Below are positions 35,556 through 44,051 of a DNA stretch of 64,000 nucleotides, in pieces. Position 1 is the stretch's first letter, and every line of letters begins with the position of its first letter. The position numbers and the translations under genes were made by a program. This DNA comes from Candidatus Saccharimonadota bacterium (GTDB taxonomy: Bacteria > Patescibacteriota > Saccharimonadia > Saccharimonadales > Saccharimonadaceae). The stretch is from assembly GCA_003246575.1 (NCBI GenBank), contig QJZZ01000003.1, positions 124,001 through 188,000 on the forward strand. Direction: 5' to 3'. The notes below the pieces were generated by a model that had not been told where the DNA came from, made no database searches, and worked only from the letters and a program-made list of their open reading frames with translations.

Positions 35556-37313
35556 CTATCCTTTTGGTGCCAGTTTCAAATAATCAATCATCCAGTTCGA
35601 CATCGGGTCGAAAATTGTCTTGGCATCGAAGCCACCGAGCTGAGTGTCTTTCATGAAAACATGCGTCACGATCACATACGCAGGAGAGCTGCTCGAGCTA
35701 CCGCCAAAGCCCGCATACGTACCGGTTTGCTGCTTGAAGGTGTATTCGCCGTTTTCGATCGTCTGTGCCGTACCGGTTTTACCTCCGATATAGTACCCCT
35801 CCGGGTCAGTGTTGTTGTACCCGAACTGCTGACGGGCGGTGTGGATCATCTCGCGCATTTTGTCAGACGTCGATGAACTCAGTGCTTGATTCGTCTGCTT
35901 TGGCTCGGCAGCGACAAACGTGCCAACGTCATCGATCGTGCCCGCTACAACTGTCGGCGGACGATAGACACCGCCATTGACAATGGCTGAGAACGCTGCC
36001 GCCGTCTGTAGGCTCGTAACGTTGAGCCCCTGGCCGAATGTCATATTCGCATAGCGTACCGCGTTTCCCTGCACATCTGTTGGCGCCACAACTGTTCCCT
36101 TCGCTTCACCCTGCAGCTCGATGCCCGTTCGTTCCCCAAGATGAAGTCGGTCGTGATAATACTGATACAAAATATTACGCGCCTGGCTATCGACTGTCGT
36201 CTTATCCAAACTAAGCTGCTCCGCCGCCGTCACAGCCCCGGTATTGAACGACCAGTTGAGTGCCGTTTGCATAGTAATTTCGCCCATGAGTGCCGCAGGC
36301 TTACTCGCATTATTTATAATGCGGTCTTCGACCTGAATCCATCCCTTGTTTTGATAGGTTGTATCCGGTTCGATCACGCCTTGATCGATCGCTGCCGAGA
36401 ACGCAACCGTCTTCAATACAGAGGCTGGCTCATACGGATCCGTAATCGTCTGGTTATTTAAGGCAGCCAGATCAGTGACCTTATTGATCTCTTCGGGACT
36501 ATAGGTCGGATAACTGGCCATCGCGAGCACCTTGCCCGTGTTCGGATCCATGACAATCATGCTGCCCGTCGCCGTATCGCCAATCTGCTTTAGTTGTGTC
36601 TGCAAAACCTCCTCGGCCTTGTTCTGGATACTACGATCGATGCTCAAAACAACATTCGTACCATCCCGTGCCGGAACATTTACATTACTACTCCCTATCG
36701 TCAGCGGCACATCACGAATATCTACCACCGTCTTCAGAAGTCCATCCGTGCCCTTCAGCTCATCATCAAGCGCCCCCTCGACACCGTACTGGCCAATACC
36801 GTCAGCGTTCACGAAGCCGAGCACCTGGCTCGCAAGCTGCCCCTCGGGGTAGACGCGCTTTATACCAGCCGTGAATCCAACGCCATACAAATGCTCATCT
36901 TTGATTTTATTCGCCTCCGCTGAGGTAACTTCGCGGGCGAGTACTTTATAGCGGGATTCTGTATCAGACAGCAACTCAGCAACATTGGAAACAGCCTTGT
37001 CGCCCACAGCGCTCGTGACGGCCGCCGTGACCGCATTGGCGTCGATAAGAACATGCGGGTCGGCCCAGACGGTATACACCGTCTCGTTCAGTACAACTTT
37101 TATCGGCGCATCCCCGCTCATCATATAGATTTCACCACGCTTCGCAGGCAAATCAAGCTGGCGAACCTGCTCACTATTGGCGAGACTGGAGTAGTAGTCG
37201 TGTTGGAGAATCTGCAAATCAAACAATCGCACTACAAAGACTGCCATCAGCAGGATAACGCCGACGGCAAGTATATGTGTGCGATTGGATCGCGAAAACT
37301 TCAACAGTTTCAT
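35556..37313 (-). CDS. ftsI: Class B penicillin-binding protein (FtsI/PBP2)
   Basis: 585 residues. One membrane helix (about 14-35), a dimerisation domain, then a transpeptidase with Ser298 in EPASVLKT, the SxN motif WSFNTG and KTGT at about 512 (GGKTGTAQ). The SxxK and SxN surroundings differ mildly from the usual EPGSTFK and SSN. It cross-links septal wall. It lies between ftsL-like and ftsW as in standard dcw clusters. Confidence 0.95.
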   Translation of the reverse strand: MKLLKFSRSNRTHILAVGVILLMAVFVVRLFDLQILQHDYYSSLANSEQVRQLDLPAKRGEIYMMSGDAPIKVVLNETVYTVWADPHVLIDANAVTAAVTSAVGDKAVSNVAELLSDTESRYKVLAREVTSAEANKIKDEHLYGVGFTAGIKRVYPEGQLASQVLGFVNADGIGQYGVEGALDDELKGTDGLLKTVVDIRDVPLTIGSSNVNVPARDGTNVVLSIDRSIQNKAEEVLQTQLKQIGDTATGSMIVMDPNTGKVLAMASYPTYSPEEINKVTDLAALNNQTITDPYEPASVLKTVAFSAAIDQGVIEPDTTYQNKGWIQVEDRIINNASKPAALMGEITMQTALNWSFNTGAVTAAEQLSLDKTTVDSQARNILYQYYHDRLHLGERTGIELQGEAKGTVVAPTDVQGNAVRYANMTFGQGLNVTSLQTAAAFSAIVNGGVYRPPTVVAGTIDDVGTFVAAEPKQTNQALSSSTSDKMREMIHTARQQFGYNNTDPEGYYIGGKTGTAQTIENGEYTFKQQTGTYAGFGGSSSSSPAYVIVTHVFMKDTQLGGFDAKTIFDPMSNWMIDYLKLAPKG

Positions 37314-37322
37314 ATGTAAGGG

Positions 37323-37673
37323 TTATTGGTTGACGTATGTCGTATCGCTCGGCGACGTCATAGCAGCGGCCACAGTGCTTTGCTTGATCGTCTGCAGAGC
37401 CGTGAGTCGGGCATTTTCGACTTCTAGGTCACCTTTTTGGGTGGTCATCTCAGCAATTTTGCCGTCAACAGCAGATGCCGCATAATCATAGCTCGTCGCC
37501 TTAGTGGCCTGAGTCAAGTATATCAAACCCAGTACCGTAATCATAAGCGCGACAAGCACTGTATGCGTAATGGGACCAAGTTTGACGCTCGATACGTAAC
37601 TGACCGAATTGTAATTGCGATTCATCTGCGTGTGGCGACGCGATGAGTAGTATGAGGTGCGACGGTTAGGCAT
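37323..37673 (-). CDS. FtsL-like septum protein
   Basis: 116 residues: basic N-terminus, one membrane helix (about 34-55, THTVLVALMITVLGLIYL), then a coiled coil (VDGKIAEMTTQKGDLEVENA). Size, topology and position directly before ftsI mark it as FtsL, although the family has little sequence conservation. Confidence 0.75.
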   Translation of the reverse strand: MPNRRTSYYSSRRHTQMNRNYNSVSYVSSVKLGPITHTVLVALMITVLGLIYLTQATKATSYDYAASAVDGKIAEMTTQKGDLEVENARLTALQTIKQSTVAAAMTSPSDTTYVNQ

Positions 37674-37767
37674 AATGTGGTGGTTTGTTTAATTTCTTTG
37701 TTTGTTTTGATACCCGGGCCCGGGGGTGGCAGCGACTTGTGGTGGCAACCACCCCATAAGGCAAGGG
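37674..37767 (-). promoter_or_regulatory. Competing hairpins between mini-ORF and ftsL
   Basis: On the minus strand GGTGG-ttg-CCACC can form, or a longer GGGGTGG...CCACCCC that excludes it, followed by the palindrome CCCGGGCCCGGG. No T run follows, so it may act as an mRNA stabiliser or translation attenuator, not as a terminator. Confidence 0.45.
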
Positions 37768-37839
37768 TTATTGTTTGACCAAGCGTACGTCGATAACTGA
37801 CGCGTCGTCTTGGAACTGTACTGGAATGTGAACAGGCAT
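37768..37839 (-). CDS. 23-residue mini-ORF in the dcw cluster
   Basis: ATG 37839 follows GGGATG by about eight bases and encodes MPVHIPVQFQDDASVIDVRL plus three residues before TAA. It lies between rsmH and ftsL, directly ahead of the hairpins. It could be a leader peptide or a real small protein; there is no homology knowledge. Confidence 0.4.
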   Translation of the reverse strand: MPVHIPVQFQDDASVIDVRLVKQ

Positions 37840-37862
37840 TGCTACATCCCTTTCTTTTGTGT

Positions 37863-38750
37863 TTATTTTTTTACAGCGGCGCGCAGTTTTGCGCTGCGTG
37901 CACGCGGGTTGTAAACATCTTCGGTGCCGTATCGCGGTTGTTTCGTCAGAATGTCGAGTTCGGCTTCATAGCCAGAACGGTCTTGTTCTTGGAAGTACCT
38001 CTTCACCAATCGATCCTCTAGGCTGTGGAAGCTGATGATACCGACTCGCCCGCCCTTCTTGAGAAGCTTTGGGAGTAGCGGCAGCAGTTGTTGAATCAAC
38101 TGCAGCTCTTGGTTGATTTCGATACGGATTGCTTGAAAAGTGCGTGTAGCGGGGTGGGTTTTTTGCCACTTCCCTACATGTGCGTTTTCGATGATTTCCT
38201 TCAGTGCATCCGTTGATTCGACTGGTCGACTCGAGACGATTGCGTGTGCGTATCTCTTTGCGACCGAGCGCGGTTCTTCGCCGTACTCTTGAATGATTCG
38301 TGCTAGTTCAGATTCGCGTACCGTAGCGAGGTACTGACGCGCGTCATGCTCTTGGCGACGATCCATTCTCATGTCGAGTGGACCAGGATGTGTAAAGGAA
38401 AATCCTCGCTCGAATGTATCGAGCTGTGGCGACGACACCCCCAGATCAGCCAAGATTATGTCAAAGGTTTTCCCTGATGCGACGAGCTGCTCGGCGGCCG
38501 AGACAAAGTCGTTGTGTATCAGTTGTACGCCTTCGTTCGCGAGCGGTTCGAGCGCTGCAATTGCAGTGTCGTCACGGTCAACGAGACAAGACTCGGTAAA
38601 GTTTTTGGTACGTTCGAGGAAAGCTGAGGCATGTCCTCCGAGACCGGCCGTTAGATCGAGATAATTCTCGCCTAATTTCGGTTGGAGCACGTCTAGACTT
38701 GCGTCGAGCAGCACCGGAACATGAAGTGGTGGATGTTCTTTAATACTCAT
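37863..38750 (-). CDS. rsmH: 16S rRNA m4C1402 methyltransferase RsmH (MraW)
   Basis: 295 residues from ATG 38750. SAM site YLDLTAGLGGHASAFLE; then DIILADLGVSSPQLD, RGFSFTHPGPLDMRMD and late IISFHSLEDRLVKRYF. It methylates C1402 of 16S rRNA. TATACT (38763-38758) ends seven bases before this ATG, so I reject the 23-residue N-terminal extension. The gene can therefore be transcribed independently of mraZ. Confidence 0.95.
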   Translation of the reverse strand: MSIKEHPPLHVPVLLDASLDVLQPKLGENYLDLTAGLGGHASAFLERTKNFTESCLVDRDDTAIAALEPLANEGVQLIHNDFVSAAEQLVASGKTFDIILADLGVSSPQLDTFERGFSFTHPGPLDMRMDRRQEHDARQYLATVRESELARIIQEYGEEPRSVAKRYAHAIVSSRPVESTDALKEIIENAHVGKWQKTHPATRTFQAIRIEINQELQLIQQLLPLLPKLLKKGGRVGIISFHSLEDRLVKRYFQEQDRSGYEAELDILTKQPRYGTEDVYNPRARSAKLRAAVKK

Positions 38751-39097
38751 TTCGGATAGTATACCATTTTTTCGATGGTTTGTATCCGACTCGAGATCAC
38801 CCAACTGATAGCGGAACATGTTTGTTTTCGCATTTGTAGTGTTTGTTTTTGATAAGCTGCTTCGAAAGAGCCGACGGGGGTTTCTGTGAAACTCATGTGT
38901 CCGATTTTTCCTTCTTGTTGAAGCAATTGAGAGACTTATGTGTGAGGTGGAGTTTTTTGGGAGGTGTTTGAGGAAGGTGCGGACGACATTTTTTAGTGAC
39001 TCGTCAGTATCACTTGCTCCACTATCAGATGGTTAATCTCGAGGATATCGATTACGTAGTTTGATTGTTAAAGTGCCCTATCAAAACGGATGATAAA
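38751..39097 (-). other. Gap between mraZ and rsmH
   Basis: No recognised gene. A 49-codon frame (38896 to 38747) starting MSFTETPVGSFEAAYQ ends in TGA overlapping the rsmH ATG, which is the arrangement of coupled genes. It has only a distant AAGGA and no recognisable domain. I leave it unannotated as a gene. Confidence 0.4.
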
Positions 39098-39463
39098 CTA
39101 AGCTAATTTGTCCGGCGCACCAAGTCGCCAGTACGCACCTACCCTGACAGCAACAACGTCGCGAGCAATTCCAGCGTAGTCGAGCAGATGCTGCTCTACT
39201 GTCACTCGACCTTGTTTTTGGTCAAGCGCCTGGTTCGTTTTGCCACGTCGGAAACGGACGTTCAGGTCTGCGAGCTCTTCATCGAAGATGTTATTGCCAG
39301 CAAGTGCTGGTTCAACTTCCCTATCCCAGACTTGCTGAGGATAGATGTGAAGATACTCACCGAAACCGCGTGATATCACAACTCCGCTGGCGAATTCAGC
39401 ACGAAGTTCCGTCGGTATTGTTAACCGGCGTTTGTCGTCGAGCTTTCGTTCGAAGTAGTCCAT
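39098..39463 (-). CDS. mraZ: Transcriptional regulator MraZ
   Basis: 121 residues from ATG 39463, slightly short for the family (140-150). The SpoVT/AbrB-like MraZ motif is intact: DYFERKLDDKRRLTIPTELR and VISRGFGEYLHIYP; the second copy is degenerate. MraZ represses its own dcw operon. TACACT (39475-39470) ends six bases before the ATG, and a second promoter with operator lies at 39567-39596. Confidence 0.9.
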   Translation of the reverse strand: MDYFERKLDDKRRLTIPTELRAEFASGVVISRGFGEYLHIYPQQVWDREVEPALAGNNIFDEELADLNVRFRRGKTNQALDQKQGRVTVEQHLLDYAGIARDVVAVRVGAYWRLGAPDKLA

Positions 39464-39566
39464 AGGGAGAGTGTACTTTGCGTTCTCTTGTGGTACGTTA
39501 GTGTTAATTTTGTTTTTGCGGTGGTTTTTTGTTTTTGTGGAGTGTTCCACGTTTGCCACTGCAGTT

Positions 39567-39596
39567 ACTATACAACCCACAGCTACCCACTTGCAA
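39567..39596 (-). promoter_or_regulatory. dcw promoter with two MraZ boxes in the spacer
   Basis: TTGCAA (39596-39591), 18-base spacer, TATAGT (39572-39567) on the minus strand. The spacer contains GTGGG at 39590-39586 and 39580-39576, exactly ten bases apart. MraZ is known in E. coli to bind TGGGN direct repeats of this period, so autorepression by promoter occlusion is likely. Confidence 0.7.
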
Positions 39597-39631
39597 GCCT
39601 TTTTTTGAAGATTTTTGCTAGTTTTTTCCAC

Positions 39632-39640
39632 TTATCCACA
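39632..39640 (+). other. Single DnaA-box match
   Basis: TTATCCACA, a perfect DnaA box, stands alone upstream of the dcw promoter. One copy is not an origin; it could let DnaA influence dcw expression. Confidence 0.35.
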
Positions 39641-39645
39641 CCCAA

Positions 39646-39674
39646 CAAAAATAGTCCCCCTGTTAGGAGGACTA
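39646..39674 (-). terminator. Terminator of the small membrane protein gene
   Basis: TAGTCCTCC pairs with GGGGGACTA (one T-G) over loop TAACA, then TTTTTG on the minus strand. Confidence 0.9.
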
Positions 39675-39698
39675 CTCGGCCTGTTCGCGTCGTCGATA

Positions 39699-39839
39699 TT
39701 ACGCAGCAACAACCATCAAGGTAAGCCACGAAACAAAGATTGTAAGATTCGCGACGAGAGATACGACGACGATCGCACGACGAAAATCTTGAGCAACGGT
39801 ATCGACATACTGTTCAAGTTGTTTGTTTTGCTGTTTCAT
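39699..39839 (-). CDS. 46-residue membrane protein
   Basis: ATG 39839 encodes MKQQNKQLEQYVDTVAQDFR followed by one membrane helix (IVVVSLVANLTIFVSWLTLMV). TTGACA-N17-TATGAT (39874-39846) ends six bases before the ATG and a strong terminator lies 25 bases after the stop. It is therefore a complete monocistronic, leaderless transcription unit. Unknown role; its place beside the dcw operon may hint at envelope function. Confidence 0.75.
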   Translation of the reverse strand: MKQQNKQLEQYVDTVAQDFRRAIVVVSLVANLTIFVSWLTLMVVAA

Positions 39840-39883
39840 ACTTCAATCATAGCATAAGCGTGATGATTTGTCAATTTCATGAG

Positions 39884-40678
39884 CTAGGAGCTTGTTTCGA
39901 GCCTGGCGATCAGATCAGCGAGTGTCAGCCCTTCGCCTTCGCCGTCTTCGAGGCGACGAGCACACACTGTTTCTATCTTGTCTGCCGCTTCAAATTCAGA
40001 AACGATACGCAAATTCTCCGGCTTATCATCGACAATTCGCAGTCGGCTTGCGGCTACCGCTTCGTCTTCAACCAGCGCCAGAGGTATCGTGAACATACCG
40101 TAGCTGGCACTAAAATCATTATCCTCGTACCACAAGGTCAGCACTTGGTCGGTCTTCTTGTCCGATTGTACAATGAGCGCGCCTGGAGCACGCATATTCC
40201 TATCCTCGAAAATTGCCCGAACTATGGCGAGCTTCATACTCTGGGCATCGCGACCGCCCTTGGTCACTATACCCCACCCGCCCTCATCATCGAGAAGCGT
40301 TGCAAGCTTAAATATATCGACATCAAGTACATCCTCAATGAAGCTATCCTTGATTCGGCCGTCGTCGGTTGTGTTCGCCGCCAGTATCTGCCTTGTAATT
40401 TCGATGGCATCCGGTGCCAAAAGTCCACGACCTTGCATCTCAGAGGTGAGTACCTGAAGAAAATCAAATGACTGTCCGCGCGAGTCTTGCTCGTGCTGAG
40501 CGAGTTTATCAATGATTGGCGCTACAATCTTTTGCGTCGGACCATCGTAGTACGCAAGGAGATGCGGATGCAGATAGCTATTCGTAAATGCGGTTGTCTT
40601 GAAAATCGTTCGATCGAGATCCATGACCGTAAATACCGGCAGAACATTTGGACCCGTTTCGCGTTCGTGTTTTGACAT
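39884..40678 (-). CDS. HAD-superfamily hydrolase-like protein
   Basis: 264 residues from ATG 40678, with GGAAG eight bases upstream. HAD motif I is VMDLDRTIFKT, motif III Lys probably VTKGGRDAQSMK, and motif IV VDDKPENL. A helical cap lies between. Substrate unknown. It follows yvcK by four bases in the bglA-yvcK operon. Confidence 0.75.
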   Translation of the reverse strand: MSKHERETGPNVLPVFTVMDLDRTIFKTTAFTNSYLHPHLLAYYDGPTQKIVAPIIDKLAQHEQDSRGQSFDFLQVLTSEMQGRGLLAPDAIEITRQILAANTTDDGRIKDSFIEDVLDVDIFKLATLLDDEGGWGIVTKGGRDAQSMKLAIVRAIFEDRNMRAPGALIVQSDKKTDQVLTLWYEDNDFSASYGMFTIPLALVEDEAVAASRLRIVDDKPENLRIVSEFEAADKIETVCARRLEDGEGEGLTLADLIARLETSS

Positions 40679-40682
40679 CGTT

Positions 40683-41699
40683 TCACTTCCTGCCATGGGC
40701 GTAGTATTCCAAAATAACATCGGCGACCGCGACTGCATCGTGACGAATCAACGTGCGCGAAGCAGCGATTGGATCTGATTTGTTCTTGTTTTGCCAGATC
40801 GTCCCAGAGAGCAGTGCCGCGCCCACAACATCGTACGGTGCAGCGAGTGCCTTGGCTTCGTCATATTCGACCGCGAGCTCACCATCGGCAGCGTACTTCT
40901 TGAGGAGCGCATCCGACGGCTTCTCGGTGTTATAGACAACTGCGTCAAGGAACTTCTCACCCGCCAGACGCTCGATTTCATCCGCAAAATCAGTCACGCT
41001 GTAACCATCAGTTTGGCCGGGCTTTGTGACCAAGTTACAGACATACAACTTCAGGGCACGCGAGCGTTTGAGCGCCTCACCCACTCCGTCAACCAATAGC
41101 GCTGGCGCCAAGCTGCCGTACAAGTTACCTGGAGCGATCACGACAATATCCGCTCGCTCGATCGCCTTGAGGGCGTGTGGATTAGCTTCGGCATGAGGAT
41201 TGAGCCAAAACTTTAGTTCGCGACCGGCAAAATCTTTTTGCGCGATTGCAAACTCACCTTCGACGATCGTCCCGTCATCTTCTTGCATACAGAGCGTCGT
41301 ATTGGTCATCGTCATCGGCTCGACGACACCGGTGATATTGAGCACTTCACTCGCAAGCTCGACGCCGCGACCAAAATCCCCTGTCATCTTCTCGAGTGCA
41401 CTGATGAAAATATTACCAAACGCATGCCCCTTGAAGGTGCCTTCATCAAAGCGATAATTGAACAAATCTCGCAGCTCAGGTGAGTCACTCAGGGCAACCA
41501 AACACTGACGAATGTCGCCTGGAGGTAAGGCACCGAGTTCGTCACGAAGCACACCCGTCGAACCGCCATCGTCGGCCATATTCACAAGTGCTGCAATCGC
41601 GTCGGTGCGATTCTTGAGCTCAGAGAGGAGCGTGAAGCTTCCCGTCCCTCCACCAATCACGGCTATTTTGACATCGTCTGCAAAAAAGGCTTTTTTCAC
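40683..41699 (-). CDS. yvcK: YvcK/CofD-like UDP-sugar-binding protein
   Basis: 338 residues. IAVIGGGTGSFTLLSELK and NMADDGGSTGVLRDELG followed by PPGDIRQCL are diagnostic, with GHAFGNIFI later. YvcK homologues bind UDP-GlcNAc and govern carbon flow and cell shape on gluconeogenic substrates. Its ATG overlaps the beta-glucosidase stop, tying sugar breakdown to wall precursor control. Confidence 0.9.
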   Translation of the reverse strand: MKKAFFADDVKIAVIGGGTGSFTLLSELKNRTDAIAALVNMADDGGSTGVLRDELGALPPGDIRQCLVALSDSPELRDLFNYRFDEGTFKGHAFGNIFISALEKMTGDFGRGVELASEVLNITGVVEPMTMTNTTLCMQEDDGTIVEGEFAIAQKDFAGRELKFWLNPHAEANPHALKAIERADIVVIAPGNLYGSLAPALLVDGVGEALKRSRALKLYVCNLVTKPGQTDGYSVTDFADEIERLAGEKFLDAVVYNTEKPSDALLKKYAADGELAVEYDEAKALAAPYDVVGAALLSGTIWQNKNKSDPIAASRTLIRHDAVAVADVILEYYAHGRK

Positions 41700-42955
41700 T
41701 TTTCCTCCTGTAGTTTTTTGATCAATCGCGCATATAATCCGGCGCTCGCACGCGGCGTCCGCTTCAGGGTAGAATAATCAACCTTGATAAGCCCAAAACG
41801 TGGCCAGTGCCCCTTGTCCCACTCGAAATTATCGAGCAAGCTCCAGTGCAAATACCCGATTAGATGCGTGCCCTTCTTGATAGAAACGAGCATCGCCTGG
41901 ACAGTTTGCGTCAGCCACCATTGACGATCTTTGTCGCTCGCATCAGCCAGTCCATTTTCGGTGATCATAATCGGCATATCATAGCGCTCAGTCAAATCCT
42001 CGAGCACGTGCATCAGATTCGCCGGCTGCAAATCCCAGCCTATGTCGCTGACGCGCTTGTCATCATGATGAATCCGATAGCCATATACTTTATCAGTGAA
42101 GTAATAGTTCAAGCCGATAAAATCATTCACTTTCATCGTACGTCGCAGGACATAGTGGTTGCTTACAAAATCAATCACCGCCGTGCTGAGCTGCGTCAGC
42201 CACGCGTCGTCACCAGGATAGGTATAGCTCATGTTGTAGGCCATCGACACTTTGTATCGCGGCCCCGAATCATGAATGAGTGTCGCAGCTCTCTTGTGCG
42301 CCGTGATCAAATTCTCGATTACCCAAAGCGTCCTGGCCCTGCTCATCTTGTTTGGCGGCCACACACCTTCGTTATAGCTCTGAAATGCGTACACACCTGG
42401 CTCGTTGATAGTGATAATCCATTTCAGGTCGCCGCCGAACTCATCGATGACTTTTTCGACGAACCATTCAAAGTATTTGATGTTGCTACGTTTTGCGAAC
42501 CCGCCTTTTTGGGCGAACCACAATGGTAATGTGAAGTGAAATAATGTCACGACAGGCTCGATATTTCGGGCTTTGAGCGCAGCAAAATATTTTCGATAAT
42601 GCTCGATTGCTTCAGCATTCCACTCACCCTCTTCCGGCTCGATACGTGACCACTCGATGCTGAAGCGAAACGAATTACAGTTCATCTTCTCAAGGAGGTC
42701 GAAGTCCTCTTCGTAGCGCGTATAATGCCCCGTCGCACGACGAGAGACATAGTTGGCAGGATTCGTCGCAATACGCTCTATATCAGGCCACACATCAAGG
42801 TCTTCGTACTGATACGACGCCTGCGCAGCGAGCGCCTTGGCATTCTCGAGTTCCCAGACAGACCACTGGTTGTGATTGCCGCCCTCGACTTGATGGGCGC
42901 TCGTACTGACACCCCACAGAAAATTCTTCGGAAATTTCGCGTGCTTCTTCGTCAT
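41696..42955 (-). CDS. Glycoside hydrolase family 1 beta-glucosidase
   Basis: 419 residues. N-terminal FPKNFLWGVSTSAHQVEGG, acid/base Glu in TINEPGVYAF, nucleophile Glu in ITENGLAD, and HWSLLDNFEW near the end. It should hydrolyse beta-glucosides in the cytoplasm. TATAAT lies 11 bases before the ATG, a near-leaderless start. Confidence 0.93.
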   Translation of the reverse strand: MTKKHAKFPKNFLWGVSTSAHQVEGGNHNQWSVWELENAKALAAQASYQYEDLDVWPDIERIATNPANYVSRRATGHYTRYEEDFDLLEKMNCNSFRFSIEWSRIEPEEGEWNAEAIEHYRKYFAALKARNIEPVVTLFHFTLPLWFAQKGGFAKRSNIKYFEWFVEKVIDEFGGDLKWIITINEPGVYAFQSYNEGVWPPNKMSRARTLWVIENLITAHKRAATLIHDSGPRYKVSMAYNMSYTYPGDDAWLTQLSTAVIDFVSNHYVLRRTMKVNDFIGLNYYFTDKVYGYRIHHDDKRVSDIGWDLQPANLMHVLEDLTERYDMPIMITENGLADASDKDRQWWLTQTVQAMLVSIKKGTHLIGYLHWSLLDNFEWDKGHWPRFGLIKVDYSTLKRTPRASAGLYARLIKKLQEEK

Positions 42956-43007
42956 AAACAGTAGCTATTATACCACTCTTACGAACCCGAGAGGCGCTCA
43001 CCACCTC

Positions 43008-44021
43008 TTATCGTTCAGCGAGTTTCGCAAGAGGGTCGTCGCTTGATGGCTCGTCGTGAAGTGGTTTCTTGCTGCGAGCCAAGTACTTGATACCCGTCAT
43101 TTCGCTCGTCAGATAATCATCACTCAGCAGGTCGACAAACTTAGTTGCATCCTTGTAATCCATAATGATGATTTCTTCAGTCGCTTCATCCATCATGAGC
43201 TCGAGCTCCATTGTTTCAGACTGCTCAATCAGCTTCTCTTGTGTAGTCATCATCGGGTCAACTTTTTGTAGCTTATTGATGAGTGGCTTGTTTTCACGAG
43301 CCAAATCACTCAACGTCAAACCATCTGGGAGTTTAATTTTGAAGTTTGCTTCGATTTCACGAATTTTCTCTTCTGCCACAGCGTATTTTTTGGCCGAGTA
43401 GCCGAAGAGTCGTTCAAACTTGGCTTCACTAAATACAAAGATATCCCCGTTAGCGATCAATACCTGGTTGTCAGGCGTCACCTTTAGGCCAGCTTCTGCT
43501 TCAAATTGACCAAAGCTGTCACCACGGAAGAGCCACGCGCTCGAGCCAAGCATCACCTGCGAGGCACCGAGGAGTTTGACGACGAAGAACGGCTTCTGCT
43601 CCTCGCCTTCTTTGGCAGGTGGTGTGAAGCGAGCAATCATACCCTTCACCTTGCGGATCTCGTGATCACCTTCGTTGAAGACTTCGAGGGTTTCTTCACC
43701 GTAGACAATCTGCTCGACGACTTCCTGGGCGTGCTCGACTTTTTCGAGGCTGGCACGGAGCAATACATCATCAGCACGGTCGATATTGTCGATATCGCGG
43801 ACTGCGAGGCCTGTGGCTGCACCAGTTTGTACACCGGCAATCATGTCATAGAGGAAAAGCACCTTGAGCTGCTGCTTGAGTGAATCATCGTAGCGCGTTG
43901 CGTATACAGTGAAGCCTTTAGTGAAAAGAAAAAGGTCGATTTCAAGTTTGTCTTTGTCGCGATCAGCCGCGTTCGCCCACTGGAAAATATCTGTTGGTTC
44001 GGTGTTGGAGTTTTCTGTCAT
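43008..44021 (-). CDS. DUF4868/KwaB-like protein
   Basis: 337 residues. An N-terminal alpha/beta half (LFLFTKGFTVYATRY...) is followed by the segment I associate with DUF4868, the domain of the Kiwa defence protein KwaB: NGDIFVFSEAKFERLFGYS, then a helical stretch ending NKPLINKLQKV. TACACT (44033-44028) ends six bases before ATG 44021. A membrane protein gene lies 30 bases upstream on the same strand, as kwaA does before kwaB. The homology is from memory and needs a profile search. Confidence 0.5.
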   Translation of the reverse strand: MTENSNTEPTDIFQWANAADRDKDKLEIDLFLFTKGFTVYATRYDDSLKQQLKVLFLYDMIAGVQTGAATGLAVRDIDNIDRADDVLLRASLEKVEHAQEVVEQIVYGEETLEVFNEGDHEIRKVKGMIARFTPPAKEGEEQKPFFVVKLLGASQVMLGSSAWLFRGDSFGQFEAEAGLKVTPDNQVLIANGDIFVFSEAKFERLFGYSAKKYAVAEEKIREIEANFKIKLPDGLTLSDLARENKPLINKLQKVDPMMTTQEKLIEQSETMELELMMDEATEEIIIMDYKDATKFVDLLSDDYLTSEMTGIKYLARSKKPLHDEPSSDDPLAKLAER

Positions 44022-44051
44022 TGTTCCAGTGTACTATAGCGCGGCACACTT

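Noticed and set aside
38747-38896. 49-codon ORF coupled to the rsmH start
   Set aside because: The ATGA overlap is suggestive, but there is no good ribosome site and rsmH has its own leaderless promoter inside it.
39632-39640. Replication origin suggested by a perfect DnaA box
   Set aside because: Only one box, no cluster, and no dnaA, dnaN or AT-rich unwinding element next to it.
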